DNA of 26,803 nt from Pseudolabrys sp. (GCA_026125925.1 JAHCKF010000011.1:1-26803); one strand, 5' to 3'; numbered from the stretch's first letter, positions 15,317 to 23,789 are shown. The notes: generated from the letters alone by a model not told the origin. Program-made: numbers and translations.

Positions 15317-15340
15317 GTCGCGATTCGCATTCATCGCGAC
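15317..15340. promoter_or_regulatory. Inverted repeat GTCGCGAT-N8-ATCGCGAC
   Basis: The 8-bp arms at 15317-15324 and 15333-15340 are exact reverse complements with an 8-bp spacer. It overlaps the second copy of the CGATTCGCAT direct repeat. It may be a regulator site or simply a hairpin in a leader transcript. Confidence 0.4.
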
Positions 15341-15515
15341 GGTGACAAGCAACGCGTCGATCAAGAAATGTTTCAGGATGAGGCCGACGATGAACGAGCG
15401 CGTCACACAACCGTTAGAATAAGACCGCGCCACTACGTGCCAGATCGTGTGCATGTCACGCACCTCACCGCCGCATTTTCATGCATCGATCTGCGTTACG
15501 CCGCTGAGACGTAAC

Positions 15516-15608
15516 ATGTGCTTACGCTTTTGGCTTCTCATCGCGAACTTTCTCGCCTGGGCGCTCATCATTGCAGCACTTCATCGTTTCGTCACACGGA
15601 TGTTCTGA
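15516..15608 (+). CDS. Possible small single-pass membrane peptide (30 aa)
   Basis: From the ATG at 15516 the frame reads MCLRFWLLIANFLAWALI and so on to a TGA at 15606. Residues 5-22 form a hydrophobic helix bracketed by Arg residues (R4; R24 and R28), the layout of a single-pass peptide with basic ends. No good Shine-Dalgarno is seen (only GAG 10 nt upstream). An in-frame ATG at 15453 would give 51 residues with a less convincing N-terminus. It lies 190 bp before the export lipoprotein gene on the same strand. I recognise no family. Chance hydrophobic frames of this size are common, so this is a candidate only. Confidence 0.3.
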   Translation: MCLRFWLLIANFLAWALIIAALHRFVTRMF

Positions 15609-15798
15609 CACGTGTGGGTCACTCTCTTGCAACGTCGTGAACTCGACTTTACGCCGTCACTTTTTTTCCATTCGCGCGGAACCAACGCGCACCGATGCGG
15701 TTGCCGACTTCGGGGCTGATGTGAACTCGAGACTTTCAACATCGAACGCGTCGCAGCGCGACGACTCGCTCTGGTATCCAAGTGCGTAAGGGGGAACA

Positions 15799-16392
15799 AT
15801 GCAGCAAGCGTTTGGTCGGCTGGCTCTTCTTCTATCCGGTTTCGCCGCCCTGTTGGCCATTGCCGGCTGCAGCTCTGCGGGGTCGTCGGGAGTCGCCGCA
15901 TATCAGGAGCCGGCGGCGCGGCCTGCGGTGCTCAGCCCTTACACGTTGCACACCAACGATCAGTTGCACGTGCAGGTCTACAACGAGCAAACGATCACCG
16001 GCGACTATACGGTCGACAGCTCTGGCTCACTGTCGATTCCCGTGGCGGGACGCGTCAAGGCGGTCGGGCTCACCGTGGAGCAACTCGAACGCCGCATAGC
16101 CGCACGCTTGAACGGCTCGATCCTCAAGGACGCGCGCGTCAATGTTCAAATCACCACTTACGCGCCATTTTATATCCGCGGTGAGGTCAAAAAGCCCGGT
16201 GAGTTCCCTTACAAGCCCGGCCTGACCGTCGCCGACGCCGTGGCGTTGGCAGGCGGATACACTTATCGGGCGAATGAAAGCCGTGTCCTTGTGCGCTCCT
16301 CAGGTTCCAATGCGCAGATCACGCGTCCTATGGATGCAAACCCGTCGGTTTCGCCGGGCGACAACATCACTGTTCCTGAACGATTCCTGTGA
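15799..16392 (+). CDS. Polysaccharide export lipoprotein (short OPX/GumB type)
   Basis: The 197-residue protein has a lipoprotein signal: hydrophobic LALLLSGFAALLAIAGC with cysteine 24 as the lipidation site. A Poly_export domain follows (about 45-125: LSPYTLHTNDQLHVQVYNEQ, VDSSGSLSIPVAGRVKAVGLT), then one SLBB-like beta-grasp unit (about 127-195: FYIRGEVKKPGEFPYKPGLTVADAVALAGGYT). It lacks the extra repeat and the C-terminal helix by which full-length Wza (about 380 residues) spans the outer membrane. It is about the size of Xanthomonas GumB. It probably forms the periplasmic part of the export channel, with the neighbouring beta-barrel protein and the Wzc-like kinase as partners. The ATG has AGGGGG about 5 nt upstream. 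Confidence 0.92.
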   Translation: MQQAFGRLALLLSGFAALLAIAGCSSAGSSGVAAYQEPAARPAVLSPYTLHTNDQLHVQVYNEQTITGDYTVDSSGSLSIPVAGRVKAVGLTVEQLERRIAARLNGSILKDARVNVQITTYAPFYIRGEVKKPGEFPYKPGLTVADAVALAGGYTYRANESRVLVRSSGSNAQITRPMDANPSVSPGDNITVPERFL

Positions 16393-16450
16393 ACGGCGCT
16401 TGAGCATCGTGCCGATTAATTGGGCTAGCGTTGTTCGCAGCGGGTGCAAT

Positions 16451-16491
16451 GCGCGCATACGCCTGCGTCATGGCGCACATACGCCTGTCAT
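16451..16491 (+). repeat. Two imperfect 20-bp tandem repeats
   Basis: The unit at 16451-16471 (ending ATACGCCTGCGTCAT) is repeated at 16472-16491 (ending ATACGCCTGTCAT), with a 2-bp deletion and small changes. It lies in the 142-bp gap between the export lipoprotein and the beta-barrel gene. No function is evident. Confidence 0.5.
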
Positions 16492-16534
16492 CGCGACGCG
16501 CAATATTTCTGCTGCAGTGCGGAACGGACCGCGG

Positions 16535-18010
16535 ATGTCATCGTTGACGCCGATGCTGTGCGGAGATCGCCGGCGCCATGACTTGCGGCGCCAGCGCTAT
16601 TGGAGCGACGACTGTGGAGACAAGCGCGACGCCCGCATCAAGTTCCATCGCGATGAGTATCTTGCCGAACGCCGTGTTGTCGCCGCAGCGGGCATCGTTA
16701 TCGTCGCATTCCTCGCGTGGGCGCCGGCTGCCCGCGCCCAAGTCGTCACGCCGCTCGTTCCGTCGCCAGCGCCGCCCTGGAGTTCGCTCGAGGTGTTCGA
16801 GCCCGTGCCCTTTGCGCAGCTTTGGGCCCAGAGCGGCGAAGCCCTCGCGCCGGAGGATACGCCGGTGAAGACACGGCAACAGCCGGGTTACGAGAGTGTC
16901 GGCATTCGCGCCGGGCCATGGATGTTCCATCCGTCGCTCACCGGCGGCGTGCGTTACGATAATAATGTCTTCGCCTCCGGCAGCGACAAGCGCGGCGATC
17001 TGTCGGCCACGATCAAGCCGTCGCTTGAAGTCAGGTCGCTGTGGGAACGGCATGGCATTGATCTGCAAGGTAGCGTGACGTCGACCAGTTATCGCCGGTT
17101 TTCGCAGCTCGATCAGACCGACGCCAATTTGCGTCTTCGCGGCCGTATCGATCTTTGGCGCAATGCCGCGATCCTCACCAGCTTTCGCACGGCGCTGCTG
17201 CACGAAGGCGTCGGCTCGCTGACGTCGCCGACCAACGCGGCGGAACCGACGCCCTACACTTTGAACTCCGCTGATGTGACCTACTGGCAACAGAGCGGCC
17301 GATGGGCCGGCTCCATTGGGCTACGCTCCGACGCCTATAATTTCGGCTCGACGCGCGCGATCAATGGCTCGATCATCAACCAGGACGCTCGCGACGGACA
17401 TATCGATGCGCTGCATGGCCGGCTCGATTACGCCATGACGGGCAATCTCGGCCTCTTCACTGCCGCCGAGGTCAACCGTCGCAGCCTCAAGGGCACGCCG
17501 GCGCAGTCGCTCAGCTCCAATGGCTACCGCGCACTCGCCGGCGTCAATTTGCAGCTCGGCCGCCTCGTCACCGGCGAATTGAGCGCAGGTTACGCCAGCC
17601 AGCGCTTCGAGGATCCGACCATCGGAACCATCGAGGGGCCGACTTACCGCGGCCTCATCAACTGGAGCGTCACGCGCTTGCTCGACGTGCACGTCAAGGC
17701 CGAGCGGCTCGTGACGCAAGCGGCCGATACGGTCGCGGGCGGCATCCGCGCAGACGCGATTCAGGTCGGCGCCGATTACGAACTCCGCCGCAATATTGTG
17801 TTGTCGGCCGCAGCCACCTTCGAGCGTGACAAATTCTTCGGTCAGGCGCGCAACGACGACGTATTTTCGACACTGACCGAGCTCACATACAAGCTCAATC
17901 GTTACAGCTCCATCTCACTTCAGCACCAATATTTCCGCCGCGAGAGCAATACGCCGTCGGCGAGCTACGACAAGCATGAGGTGGGTTTGAATGTCACAAC
18001 GCGCTACTGA
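16535..18010 (+). CDS. Outer-membrane beta-barrel protein of the exopolysaccharide exporter
   Basis: From the ATG at 16535 the protein has 491 residues. A hydrophobic signal, VVAAAGIVIVAFLAWAPAARA followed by Q, ends at a type I peptidase site (A-R-A) near residue 68, after an unusually long basic leader of about 47 residues. The mature part has alternating amphipathic strands (SLTGGVRYDNNVF, DLSATIKPSLEVRS, ELSAGYASQRF, VLSAAATFERDKF) and ends in an aromatic residue (VTTRY), typical of outer-membrane barrels. It resembles the BBP2/EpsL-type barrels found in exopolysaccharide loci. The last 20 bp overlap the Wzc gene. The start is uncertain: the frame stays open upstream to 16274, and the hydrophobic core has no nearer in-frame ATG, GTG or TTG. 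Confidence 0.85.
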   Translation: MSSLTPMLCGDRRRHDLRRQRYWSDDCGDKRDARIKFHRDEYLAERRVVAAAGIVIVAFLAWAPAARAQVVTPLVPSPAPPWSSLEVFEPVPFAQLWAQSGEALAPEDTPVKTRQQPGYESVGIRAGPWMFHPSLTGGVRYDNNVFASGSDKRGDLSATIKPSLEVRSLWERHGIDLQGSVTSTSYRRFSQLDQTDANLRLRGRIDLWRNAAILTSFRTALLHEGVGSLTSPTNAAEPTPYTLNSADVTYWQQSGRWAGSIGLRSDAYNFGSTRAINGSIINQDARDGHIDALHGRLDYAMTGNLGLFTAAEVNRRSLKGTPAQSLSSNGYRALAGVNLQLGRLVTGELSAGYASQRFEDPTIGTIEGPTYRGLINWSVTRLLDVHVKAERLVTQAADTVAGGIRADAIQVGADYELRRNIVLSAAATFERDKFFGQARNDDVFSTLTELTYKLNRYSSISLQHQYFRRESNTPSASYDKHEVGLNVTTRY

Positions 18011-20309
18011 GTACGTGCCGGCCCCGGTGTCCTACGAGGCGGATCCCGCCCTCAGTGCCTCCGGTTGGGAGGGCGTGAGGCTCGCCGAGATCTTTCGCAT
18101 TCTGCGGCGGCGAATCGCCTTGATCATGTTGACCATGTTTGTCTTCGCCGCGGCGGCGGGACTTGCACTCGTGTTCATCAAACCGCTCTATACCGCGACG
18201 GCGACCGTCCTGATCGATCCGCGGCGCCCCAATGTGATCAACCTCGACGCCAAGCAGACCCAGGTCCAGGCACCGTCGACCGATGATGCGGCGATCGAAA
18301 GCCAGGTGCTGCTGGCTCAGTCGGTCGCGGTGCTGCGGCGCGTGGTCGACGAATTGAAGCTTACTGAGGACCCCGAATTCAAGCCGAAGCCCGGCCTGTT
18401 GGCGCCGGTCAAGCGCCTGTTCGTCGAGCCGCCGGCATCGAATGTCAATCCGCAGGAAGCGGCGCGCATGGGCGCGGTCGCCGTGCTGCAAAGCCGCCTG
18501 AAGGTGGCGCGCCAGCGCAACAGCTTCCTCATCGATATCAACGTCAACGCACAGAATCCGGAAACCGCGTCCCGCGTCGCCAACGCCATCTCTCAAGCGT
18601 ATTTCGAGGAACTGGTTCGCTCCAAATCGGACGCCACCAAGATGGCAGCGGGCTGGCTCAACAATCAGCTCAACGACCTCAAGGCGCGGGTGCTCGCCTC
18701 CGACAAGGCAGTCGAAGAGTTCCGCGGCGCCCATAACCTGACCTTGAGTCAAGGGGAGACGGTCAATAGCCAGCAGATCACCGACCTGAACAGCAAGCTG
18801 GTGGAGGCCCGCGCTGAAGCCGCCCAAGCGCGCGCCAAGTACGACCAGGTCGCCGAAATCGCCAAGAGCAAGGCCGATCCGGGTTCGCTGAGCGAAGCGC
18901 TGGCCTCAGAGACGATCGCCAAGCTGCGCGGGCAATACGCGCAATTGACGATGAACGAAGCCGATCTCACCAGCCGTTACGGCCCGCAGCACCCGCAGGT
19001 TACGGCGGTCAAAGCCCAGCTGCGCGACACGCAGAAGCTGATCAGCGCCGAAGTCCAGCGCATCCTGCAGAGCCGGCGCCACAGTTACGAGGTTGCCGCC
19101 GCCCGCGAAGCCTCGCTTGAGAAGAGCCTCGCGGCCCTGCAGAACATCTCCAGCGAATCGGGTCAGGCGGAAGTCCGGCTACGGGAACTGCAGCGCGAGG
19201 CCGACGCCAATCGCGCACTCTATGAATCTTTCCTTGGCCGTTACAAGGAAGCCAGTGCGCGCGAAACCCTCGATTTGCCGGAAGCGCGCATCGTGACCAC
19301 CGCCAGCGCGCCGACACAGCCGTCGTTCCCCAAGGCCTGGCTGTTCCTCGGCCTCGCCATCCCGCTCGGCGCCGCCTTCGGCTCGATCATCGCCATCGCC
19401 GTCGATCGTTTCGACCGGCGCGTGAAGACCATCGATCAGGTCGAAGCGATCTCGGGCGTGCCCGGCATTGCCTCGCTGCCGCTGGTCGGTCTGCGAGAAC
19501 TGTCGCGGATCACCAAACGCGGCCGCGACGAATTGGCCAGTTACCAGGAGCAACCGACCCGGATGCTGCCGCTGGCGCTGCAGCCGCCCTTGATGCGCTA
19601 CATTATCGAGGAGCCCAATTCAGTCTTCGCCGAAGCGATCCGTGCCGTGCGCCTGTCAGTTCAGCGCGAAGCGCGCATCCGGCCGATGCAGACGATCATG
19701 CTGACGTCAGCGATCGAGGGAGAGGGCAAGACGACGCTCGCCGCGAACCTGGCGCTATCCTACGCCATGATGGGCGTTCGCACGCTGATCGTCGAAGGCG
19801 ATTTACGCAATCCGCAACTGACGCGGTCGCTGTGCCCGAATGCCGAGTGGGGCCTGTTCGACGTCGCGCTCGGCCGCGCCTCGCTGCAACAGACCATTCT
19901 TTTTGACAAGGCGACGTCGCTGTCCGTCCTGCCATCGCCCTCGTCTGACGAACTCGAGGCCATGAGCGAGTTCGCTTTCTCCGATTCGATGCGTATCATC
20001 CTCGGCGAACTGCGCCGGCACTACGATGTCATCATCGTCGACGCACCGCCGCTCGTTCCGCTGGTCGACAGCCGCGCGCTCGGCGAGCACGCCGACGGCA
20101 TCGTCCTCGCGGTCGGCTGGGATCGCACGCCGCAAGATCTCATTGCGCGCGCCGTCGATCTTCTGTCGCCGCTGAAGGACCGCGTGCTGGGAACCGTGTT
20201 GACGCGCGTCGATCTGCGGCGCCTGCGCAACTACGACTATTACCACAGCTCCGCCTACATCAAGCCGTATGAATACGGCACCGGCCTTCGTCAGGGCGCC
20301 AGTTCGTAA
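17991..20309 (+). CDS. Wzc-type chain-length determinant and tyrosine autokinase
   Basis: The 772-residue protein has an N-terminal Wzz domain with TM1 (about 42-63), a long periplasmic coiled coil (about 200-420), the proline-rich PTQPSFPKAW before TM2 (about 449-471), and a cytoplasmic BY-kinase. The kinase shows EAIRAVR (548-554, the E-x2-R-x2-R oligomerisation motif), Walker A SAIEGEGKTT (573-582), Walker A' LIVEGDLRNP (599-608, with E in place of the usual first D), Walker B VIIVDAPP (680-687) and a terminal tyrosine cluster (Y748, 750, 751, 756, 760, 762). It controls chain length and drives polymerisation and export through cycles of tyrosine phosphorylation. It overlaps the barrel gene by 20 bp and precedes the glycosyltransferase by 31 bp. 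No cognate phosphatase is visible. Confidence 0.94.
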   Translation: MSQRATEYVPAPVSYEADPALSASGWEGVRLAEIFRILRRRIALIMLTMFVFAAAAGLALVFIKPLYTATATVLIDPRRPNVINLDAKQTQVQAPSTDDAAIESQVLLAQSVAVLRRVVDELKLTEDPEFKPKPGLLAPVKRLFVEPPASNVNPQEAARMGAVAVLQSRLKVARQRNSFLIDINVNAQNPETASRVANAISQAYFEELVRSKSDATKMAAGWLNNQLNDLKARVLASDKAVEEFRGAHNLTLSQGETVNSQQITDLNSKLVEARAEAAQARAKYDQVAEIAKSKADPGSLSEALASETIAKLRGQYAQLTMNEADLTSRYGPQHPQVTAVKAQLRDTQKLISAEVQRILQSRRHSYEVAAAREASLEKSLAALQNISSESGQAEVRLRELQREADANRALYESFLGRYKEASARETLDLPEARIVTTASAPTQPSFPKAWLFLGLAIPLGAAFGSIIAIAVDRFDRRVKTIDQVEAISGVPGIASLPLVGLRELSRITKRGRDELASYQEQPTRMLPLALQPPLMRYIIEEPNSVFAEAIRAVRLSVQREARIRPMQTIMLTSAIEGEGKTTLAANLALSYAMMGVRTLIVEGDLRNPQLTRSLCPNAEWGLFDVALGRASLQQTILFDKATSLSVLPSPSSDELEAMSEFAFSDSMRIILGELRRHYDVIIVDAPPLVPLVDSRALGEHADGIVLAVGWDRTPQDLIARAVDLLSPLKDRVLGTVLTRVDLRRLRNYDYYHSSAYIKPYEYGTGLRQGASS

Positions 20310-20340
20310 CGTCGCGGATCCCGGTACGGAGTTTGAAGTG

Positions 20341-21453
20341 ATGACCAATGTGCTTCTGGTCAGCGGCTCATGGCCTCCGCAGGCGTGTGGCGTTGGCGAC
20401 TACACACAAGTCCTCAGCCAGCACCTGACGAAGGCCGGCATTGCTGTCCGGCGTTTCGCCAGCGGCCGGTTCTCACAGCTTTATGCGCCATCCATCCTCG
20501 AGGAGATCGAGCATAGCGACTGCGATGTGATCCATATCCAGTATCCTACCGCCGGCTACGGCCGCTCGTTGACGCCGAGTGCGATCGCCCGCCGCATTCG
20601 CAGCCGGCCAGTCGTGGTGACGCTGCATGAATACGCGGTGTTCAAGCCCTATCGGCGCGCATGGTTCTCGCCGTTCGCCCGGCACTGCGCCGCGCGCATC
20701 TTCACCACCGGCGAGGAACGCGCGCTGTTCGAGCAACGCTTCCCGCGCCGCCGCGGCGTCGACGCGACCGTCGAGATCGGCAGCAATGTGCCGGCTGCGG
20801 CCGGCCGCCCTCGCCAGCCCAACCTGGTCTGCTATTTCGGCCTGATCGCGCCGAACAAGGGTCTCGAAGCCTTCCTCGAACTCGCGCGGCTCGCCGGCGT
20901 ATCGTCGAGCAGCCTGACGTTCGAATTGATCGGCGCCGTACCCGATCGCTTCCGGCGTTATGCGGATGACATCATCGCGCAAGCGACGGCGATCGGCATC
21001 AAGGTGTCACCGCAGCTTCCGGATCACGAGGTCGCTGCGCACCTTGCGGAAGCGACTTTCGCCTATCTGCCGTTCCCGGACGGCGCCTCTGCCAAGCGCG
21101 GCACGCTGGCGGCGGCCTTCGTCAACGGACTCCTGGTCGCCACGCGGCATAGCCCGATCACGCCCGACTGGATCCGCGGAGCAACGCTCGACACCGGGGG
21201 CCCACAGGATGCACTCAGCGCGCTCACCCGGCTGCAGGCCAACCCGACGGCGCGCGCCGATCTGAGCCGTCGCGTCGAAGCCGCCGCACGGCATTTTCGC
21301 TGGGATGCGATCGCGGACCGGCACGTGGCGCTTTACGAGAGCCTGTTGCAGAGCCCGGTCAGCGCCGGCGCCTTGAACAACCGGCGCGCCGAGTCGCACT
21401 CGGCGCGCCGCGCCAGATCTCCGCAATCGGATGACTCCATCAGACCGCAATGA
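20341..21453 (+). CDS. GT4-like glycosyltransferase
   Basis: The 370-residue GT-B protein starts at the ATG at 20341, which has GGAG nine bases upstream; the frame stays open upstream into the kinase gene but that is not needed. The N-terminal half shows SGSWPPQACGVGDYTQVL (8-24), the acceptor-side glycine loop, DVIHIQYP (62-69) and VVVTLHEY (91-98). The C-terminal half opens with VCYFGLIAPNKGLEAFLELARLAG (163-186). The E-x7-E motif of retaining GT4 enzymes is replaced by a weaker DGASAKRGTLAAAFVNG, so nucleotide-sugar binding differs from the norm. It probably adds a later sugar of the repeat in the cytoplasm; donor and acceptor are unknown. It overlaps the pyruvyltransferase gene by 3 bp of ATGA. 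Confidence 0.82.
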   Translation: MTNVLLVSGSWPPQACGVGDYTQVLSQHLTKAGIAVRRFASGRFSQLYAPSILEEIEHSDCDVIHIQYPTAGYGRSLTPSAIARRIRSRPVVVTLHEYAVFKPYRRAWFSPFARHCAARIFTTGEERALFEQRFPRRRGVDATVEIGSNVPAAAGRPRQPNLVCYFGLIAPNKGLEAFLELARLAGVSSSSLTFELIGAVPDRFRRYADDIIAQATAIGIKVSPQLPDHEVAAHLAEATFAYLPFPDGASAKRGTLAAAFVNGLLVATRHSPITPDWIRGATLDTGGPQDALSALTRLQANPTARADLSRRVEAAARHFRWDAIADRHVALYESLLQSPVSAGALNNRRAESHSARRARSPQSDDSIRPQ

Positions 21454-22469
21454 AAGTCCTCTACTACAAGAGCCCGCGCGGCAACTTCGGCGACGATCTC
21501 AACCCTTTGATTTGGCGCGAGGTGCTGTCACCTGCCTGCTTCGACGTCGAGGACGTCGTATTATTGGGCATTGGGTCGATCTTCCGCGACGACTATCTGT
21601 CCCCGCCGGCTACAGCGGGCAAGCGCGTCTTCGTGCTCGGCAGCGGCGCCGGCACCGGACCGTTGCCGTCGCTGTGGCCTAACGACAAGTGGTCGATTCT
21701 CGCGGTGCGTGGGCCGCTGACCGGGCGGCTGATCGGCATGCCGGACAAAGCGATCACCGACAGCGCCGCATTGCTGGCGACAATCCCGAATTTGAAGCCC
21801 GACGTGCCGCGCGGCGGCCGCGTCGTCTTCATGCCGCACTACAATTCGGTGATGAATAGTCGGTGGCCGGAGATCTGCGAGCGCGTCGGCTTTGAGTTCG
21901 TCGATGCGCATTGGCCGGTCGAACGCACGCTGCAAAGCCTTGCCGGCGCAAGCCTGGTGTTGACCGAGGCCATGCACGGCGCGATCGTCGCCGACACCTT
22001 GCGGGTACCGTGGATTCCGGTCGCTTGCTCGCCCGAAGTCGCGCCGTTCAAGTGGATCGACTGGACGCAGTCGCTCGACCTCGATTACCGCCCGATCCGA
22101 TTGCCGCCGAGCTCCGCCTGGGAAGCGCTGAAGCACTTCAAGATCCGTACCATCGATGGCGCCAGAGGTCTCGACAGCCTGTCGGATGACGACGAGGATC
22201 TGTTCAAGGAGTTCAACCGGCGCTACGGCCAAGCCGCGGGCACCGATCTGTTACCGAGGCGGATCGTGCCGAAGAGCCAGGCCGGCCGGCTGCAAAAAAT
22301 CACCGTCCGGTTCGACGCGCTGTTTGCCGATCGCGCAGCGAAAGCGCTGGTCGCGGCCAGCAAGGGGCTGACGTATCTCAGCAAGGACGCCATCTTCCTG
22401 CAACGGCTCGATCAGCTTCAGCAGGCCGTGGCCCGGCTGGAGCGCGCCCTGCTCGGCACCGCGCACTGA
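21450..22469 (+). CDS. Polysaccharide pyruvyltransferase family protein
   Basis: The protein has 339 residues and begins MKVLYYKSPRGNFGDDLNPLIW, the N-terminal motif of the family (GNxGDxL), followed by LGIGSIF, FVLGSGAG and WSILAVRGPLT, and by TEAMHGAIVADTLRVPWI with the conserved His176. These enzymes (GumL, ExoV, WcaK) transfer a pyruvate ketal from phosphoenolpyruvate to a terminal sugar of the lipid-linked repeat. The C-terminal 80 residues (after about 255) are more basic and helical than in the core family. The ATG overlaps the preceding stop. It ends 6 bp before the convergent flippase stop, so it is the last gene of this rightward group. Confidence 0.88.
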   Translation: MKVLYYKSPRGNFGDDLNPLIWREVLSPACFDVEDVVLLGIGSIFRDDYLSPPATAGKRVFVLGSGAGTGPLPSLWPNDKWSILAVRGPLTGRLIGMPDKAITDSAALLATIPNLKPDVPRGGRVVFMPHYNSVMNSRWPEICERVGFEFVDAHWPVERTLQSLAGASLVLTEAMHGAIVADTLRVPWIPVACSPEVAPFKWIDWTQSLDLDYRPIRLPPSSAWEALKHFKIRTIDGARGLDSLSDDDEDLFKEFNRRYGQAAGTDLLPRRIVPKSQAGRLQKITVRFDALFADRAAKALVAASKGLTYLSKDAIFLQRLDQLQQAVARLERALLGTAH

Positions 22470-22475
22470 CAACCC

Positions 22476-23789
22476 TTATGCCGCGACCGAGCGCGGGCGC
22501 AACGCGGTGAAGATGACGATGGCGGCGCCTGTCGCGGTGGCGATGGCATTGGCCCACAACACGCCGCTCAAGCCCGCCGCCCAGCCCAGCGCCACGCCGC
22601 CAACGGCAAAGACCGTCAGCGCGATGAGTCGCGACAGCAGCACGACGCGCGTGCGGCGCGTCGCCAGCAGCGACATCGACGCAGCGACGCGGCTTGCTTC
22701 CCAGACGATGCCGAAGGACAGCGGCCACAGCAGCCCCTCCGACGCCGCGATCTCCGGCTTGTGGTAGAGCAGCGGCAGCAGGATCGGCGCCGACGCGAGG
22801 ATCGCACCGCAGTACAGCAGCACCAGGCCGGCGAAGCCGGCCGTGGCGCGAAGCGCAAAGCGCCTTGCATAGTCATTGCCGTGATCGGCGACCTTGTCGG
22901 CCACGCGCGGCAGGAGCGCGAGGTTCAGCGCGGAATTGAACTGCACGATGGGCGTCAGCAGATTTTGCAGGGCGCGGATGACGCCGGCAGCGCCCGGGCC
23001 GCTGAACAGCGCCACCAATGGAAAGATGCCCCAGCTCATCAGCCAGGACACCACCGCGGCCGGCGCCAGCCAGCGCCCCGAATTCCAGATGCGCATCGTC
23101 AGCCATTTGACATTGACGGCGCGGACACGCGTCAGCCGGCCGATACCGGCAATGACAATCGTCGCGATGGCGGCCGACGCCGCCGCACCCGGCAAGGCGA
23201 GAACCGCATCGACGGAGATCACCTTGAAGAACGCCAACGCGCCGGCGCCGGCCAGCAAGGTTATGCTGTAAGCCGCGGCAGCAGCAGCCGCGACGCCTTG
23301 CCGGTCGCGGATGTAGCAGAGCCGACGGTAATAGAGATACATGCGCTGCAGCGGATTGACCAAGGCCAGCACCAGCACCGGCAGCGCATAAGCCGAGTGC
23401 AGAGCCCACAGCACCGCGGCGGCGAGGAACAACAGCGCGCTACTCACCGCACCGAACACGCAGACCACCCAGAACCCCGCGACATCGATGCGGCCGCGGT
23501 TGTGCCGGCCGTGATGGCTGACAATGGCCGGTAGCGAATCGATGATCATCGAGTTCTGCACCGCCTCGATGAAGAACACCGCGGTCCACACCACCACATA
23601 ACGGCCGAAATCTTCGAGCGGCAGCCACCACGCGTAGAGCACCGTCAGCACGAAATTGGTGGTGCTGTAGAGCCCTTGGTCGAGAAACGCGAAGAGGATA
23701 CGGCCTTTCCAGCGATGGACGAGCTGCCAGACGTGGCCCAGCCGGCCGCGCAAGCCGGTCGGCGGCGTATCGGCGGAAGCGACCGTCAC
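22476..23789 (-). CDS. Wzx-type polysaccharide flippase (MOP superfamily)
   Basis: The 437-residue protein has about twelve membrane helices, a short basic N-terminus (LVHRWKGRILFAFLDQGLYSTTNFVLTVLYAWWL) and the pattern of the RfbX/Wzx export family, including the recurring FNSALNLALLPRVADKVADHG region. It moves the undecaprenyl-linked repeat across the inner membrane. I place the start at the GTG at 23789, whose GTGA overlaps the stop of the upstream fused glycosyltransferase, because the frame further upstream translates to Arg/Ala-rich shadow sequence. Translation is therefore probably coupled to that gene. GumJ and ExoT are the functional counterparts in xanthan and succinoglycan loci. 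Confidence 0.86.
   Translation of the reverse strand: MTVASADTPPTGLRGRLGHVWQLVHRWKGRILFAFLDQGLYSTTNFVLTVLYAWWLPLEDFGRYVVVWTAVFFIEAVQNSMIIDSLPAIVSHHGRHNRGRIDVAGFWVVCVFGAVSSALLFLAAAVLWALHSAYALPVLVLALVNPLQRMYLYYRRLCYIRDRQGVAAAAAAAYSITLLAGAGALAFFKVISVDAVLALPGAAASAAIATIVIAGIGRLTRVRAVNVKWLTMRIWNSGRWLAPAAVVSWLMSWGIFPLVALFSGPGAAGVIRALQNLLTPIVQFNSALNLALLPRVADKVADHGNDYARRFALRATAGFAGLVLLYCGAILASAPILLPLLYHKPEIAASEGLLWPLSFGIVWEASRVAASMSLLATRRTRVVLLSRLIALTVFAVGGVALGWAAGLSGVLWANAIATATGAAIVIFTALRPRSVAA

Larger units (their letters stand above)
15104..15798. other. Long intergenic region between the divergent sugar transferase and export lipoprotein genes
   Basis: This gap of nearly 700 bp is less GC-biased than its surroundings. 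It contains two inverted repeats (15294-15312 and 15317-15340), a 10-bp direct repeat CGATTCGCAT at 15197-15206 and 15321-15330, a short open frame for a hydrophobic peptide (15516-15608), an ACACGTGT palindrome at 15608-15615 and a T7 run near 15661. Longer open frames here translate to Arg/Ser-rich sequence without recognisable domains, and I leave them out. It must hold the promoters for both directions; I could not fix either. Confidence 0.55.

Noticed and set aside
15120..15422. A 100-codon plus-strand frame in the intergenic region
   Set aside because: It has no recognisable domain, membrane segment or ribosome site and runs across both inverted repeats.
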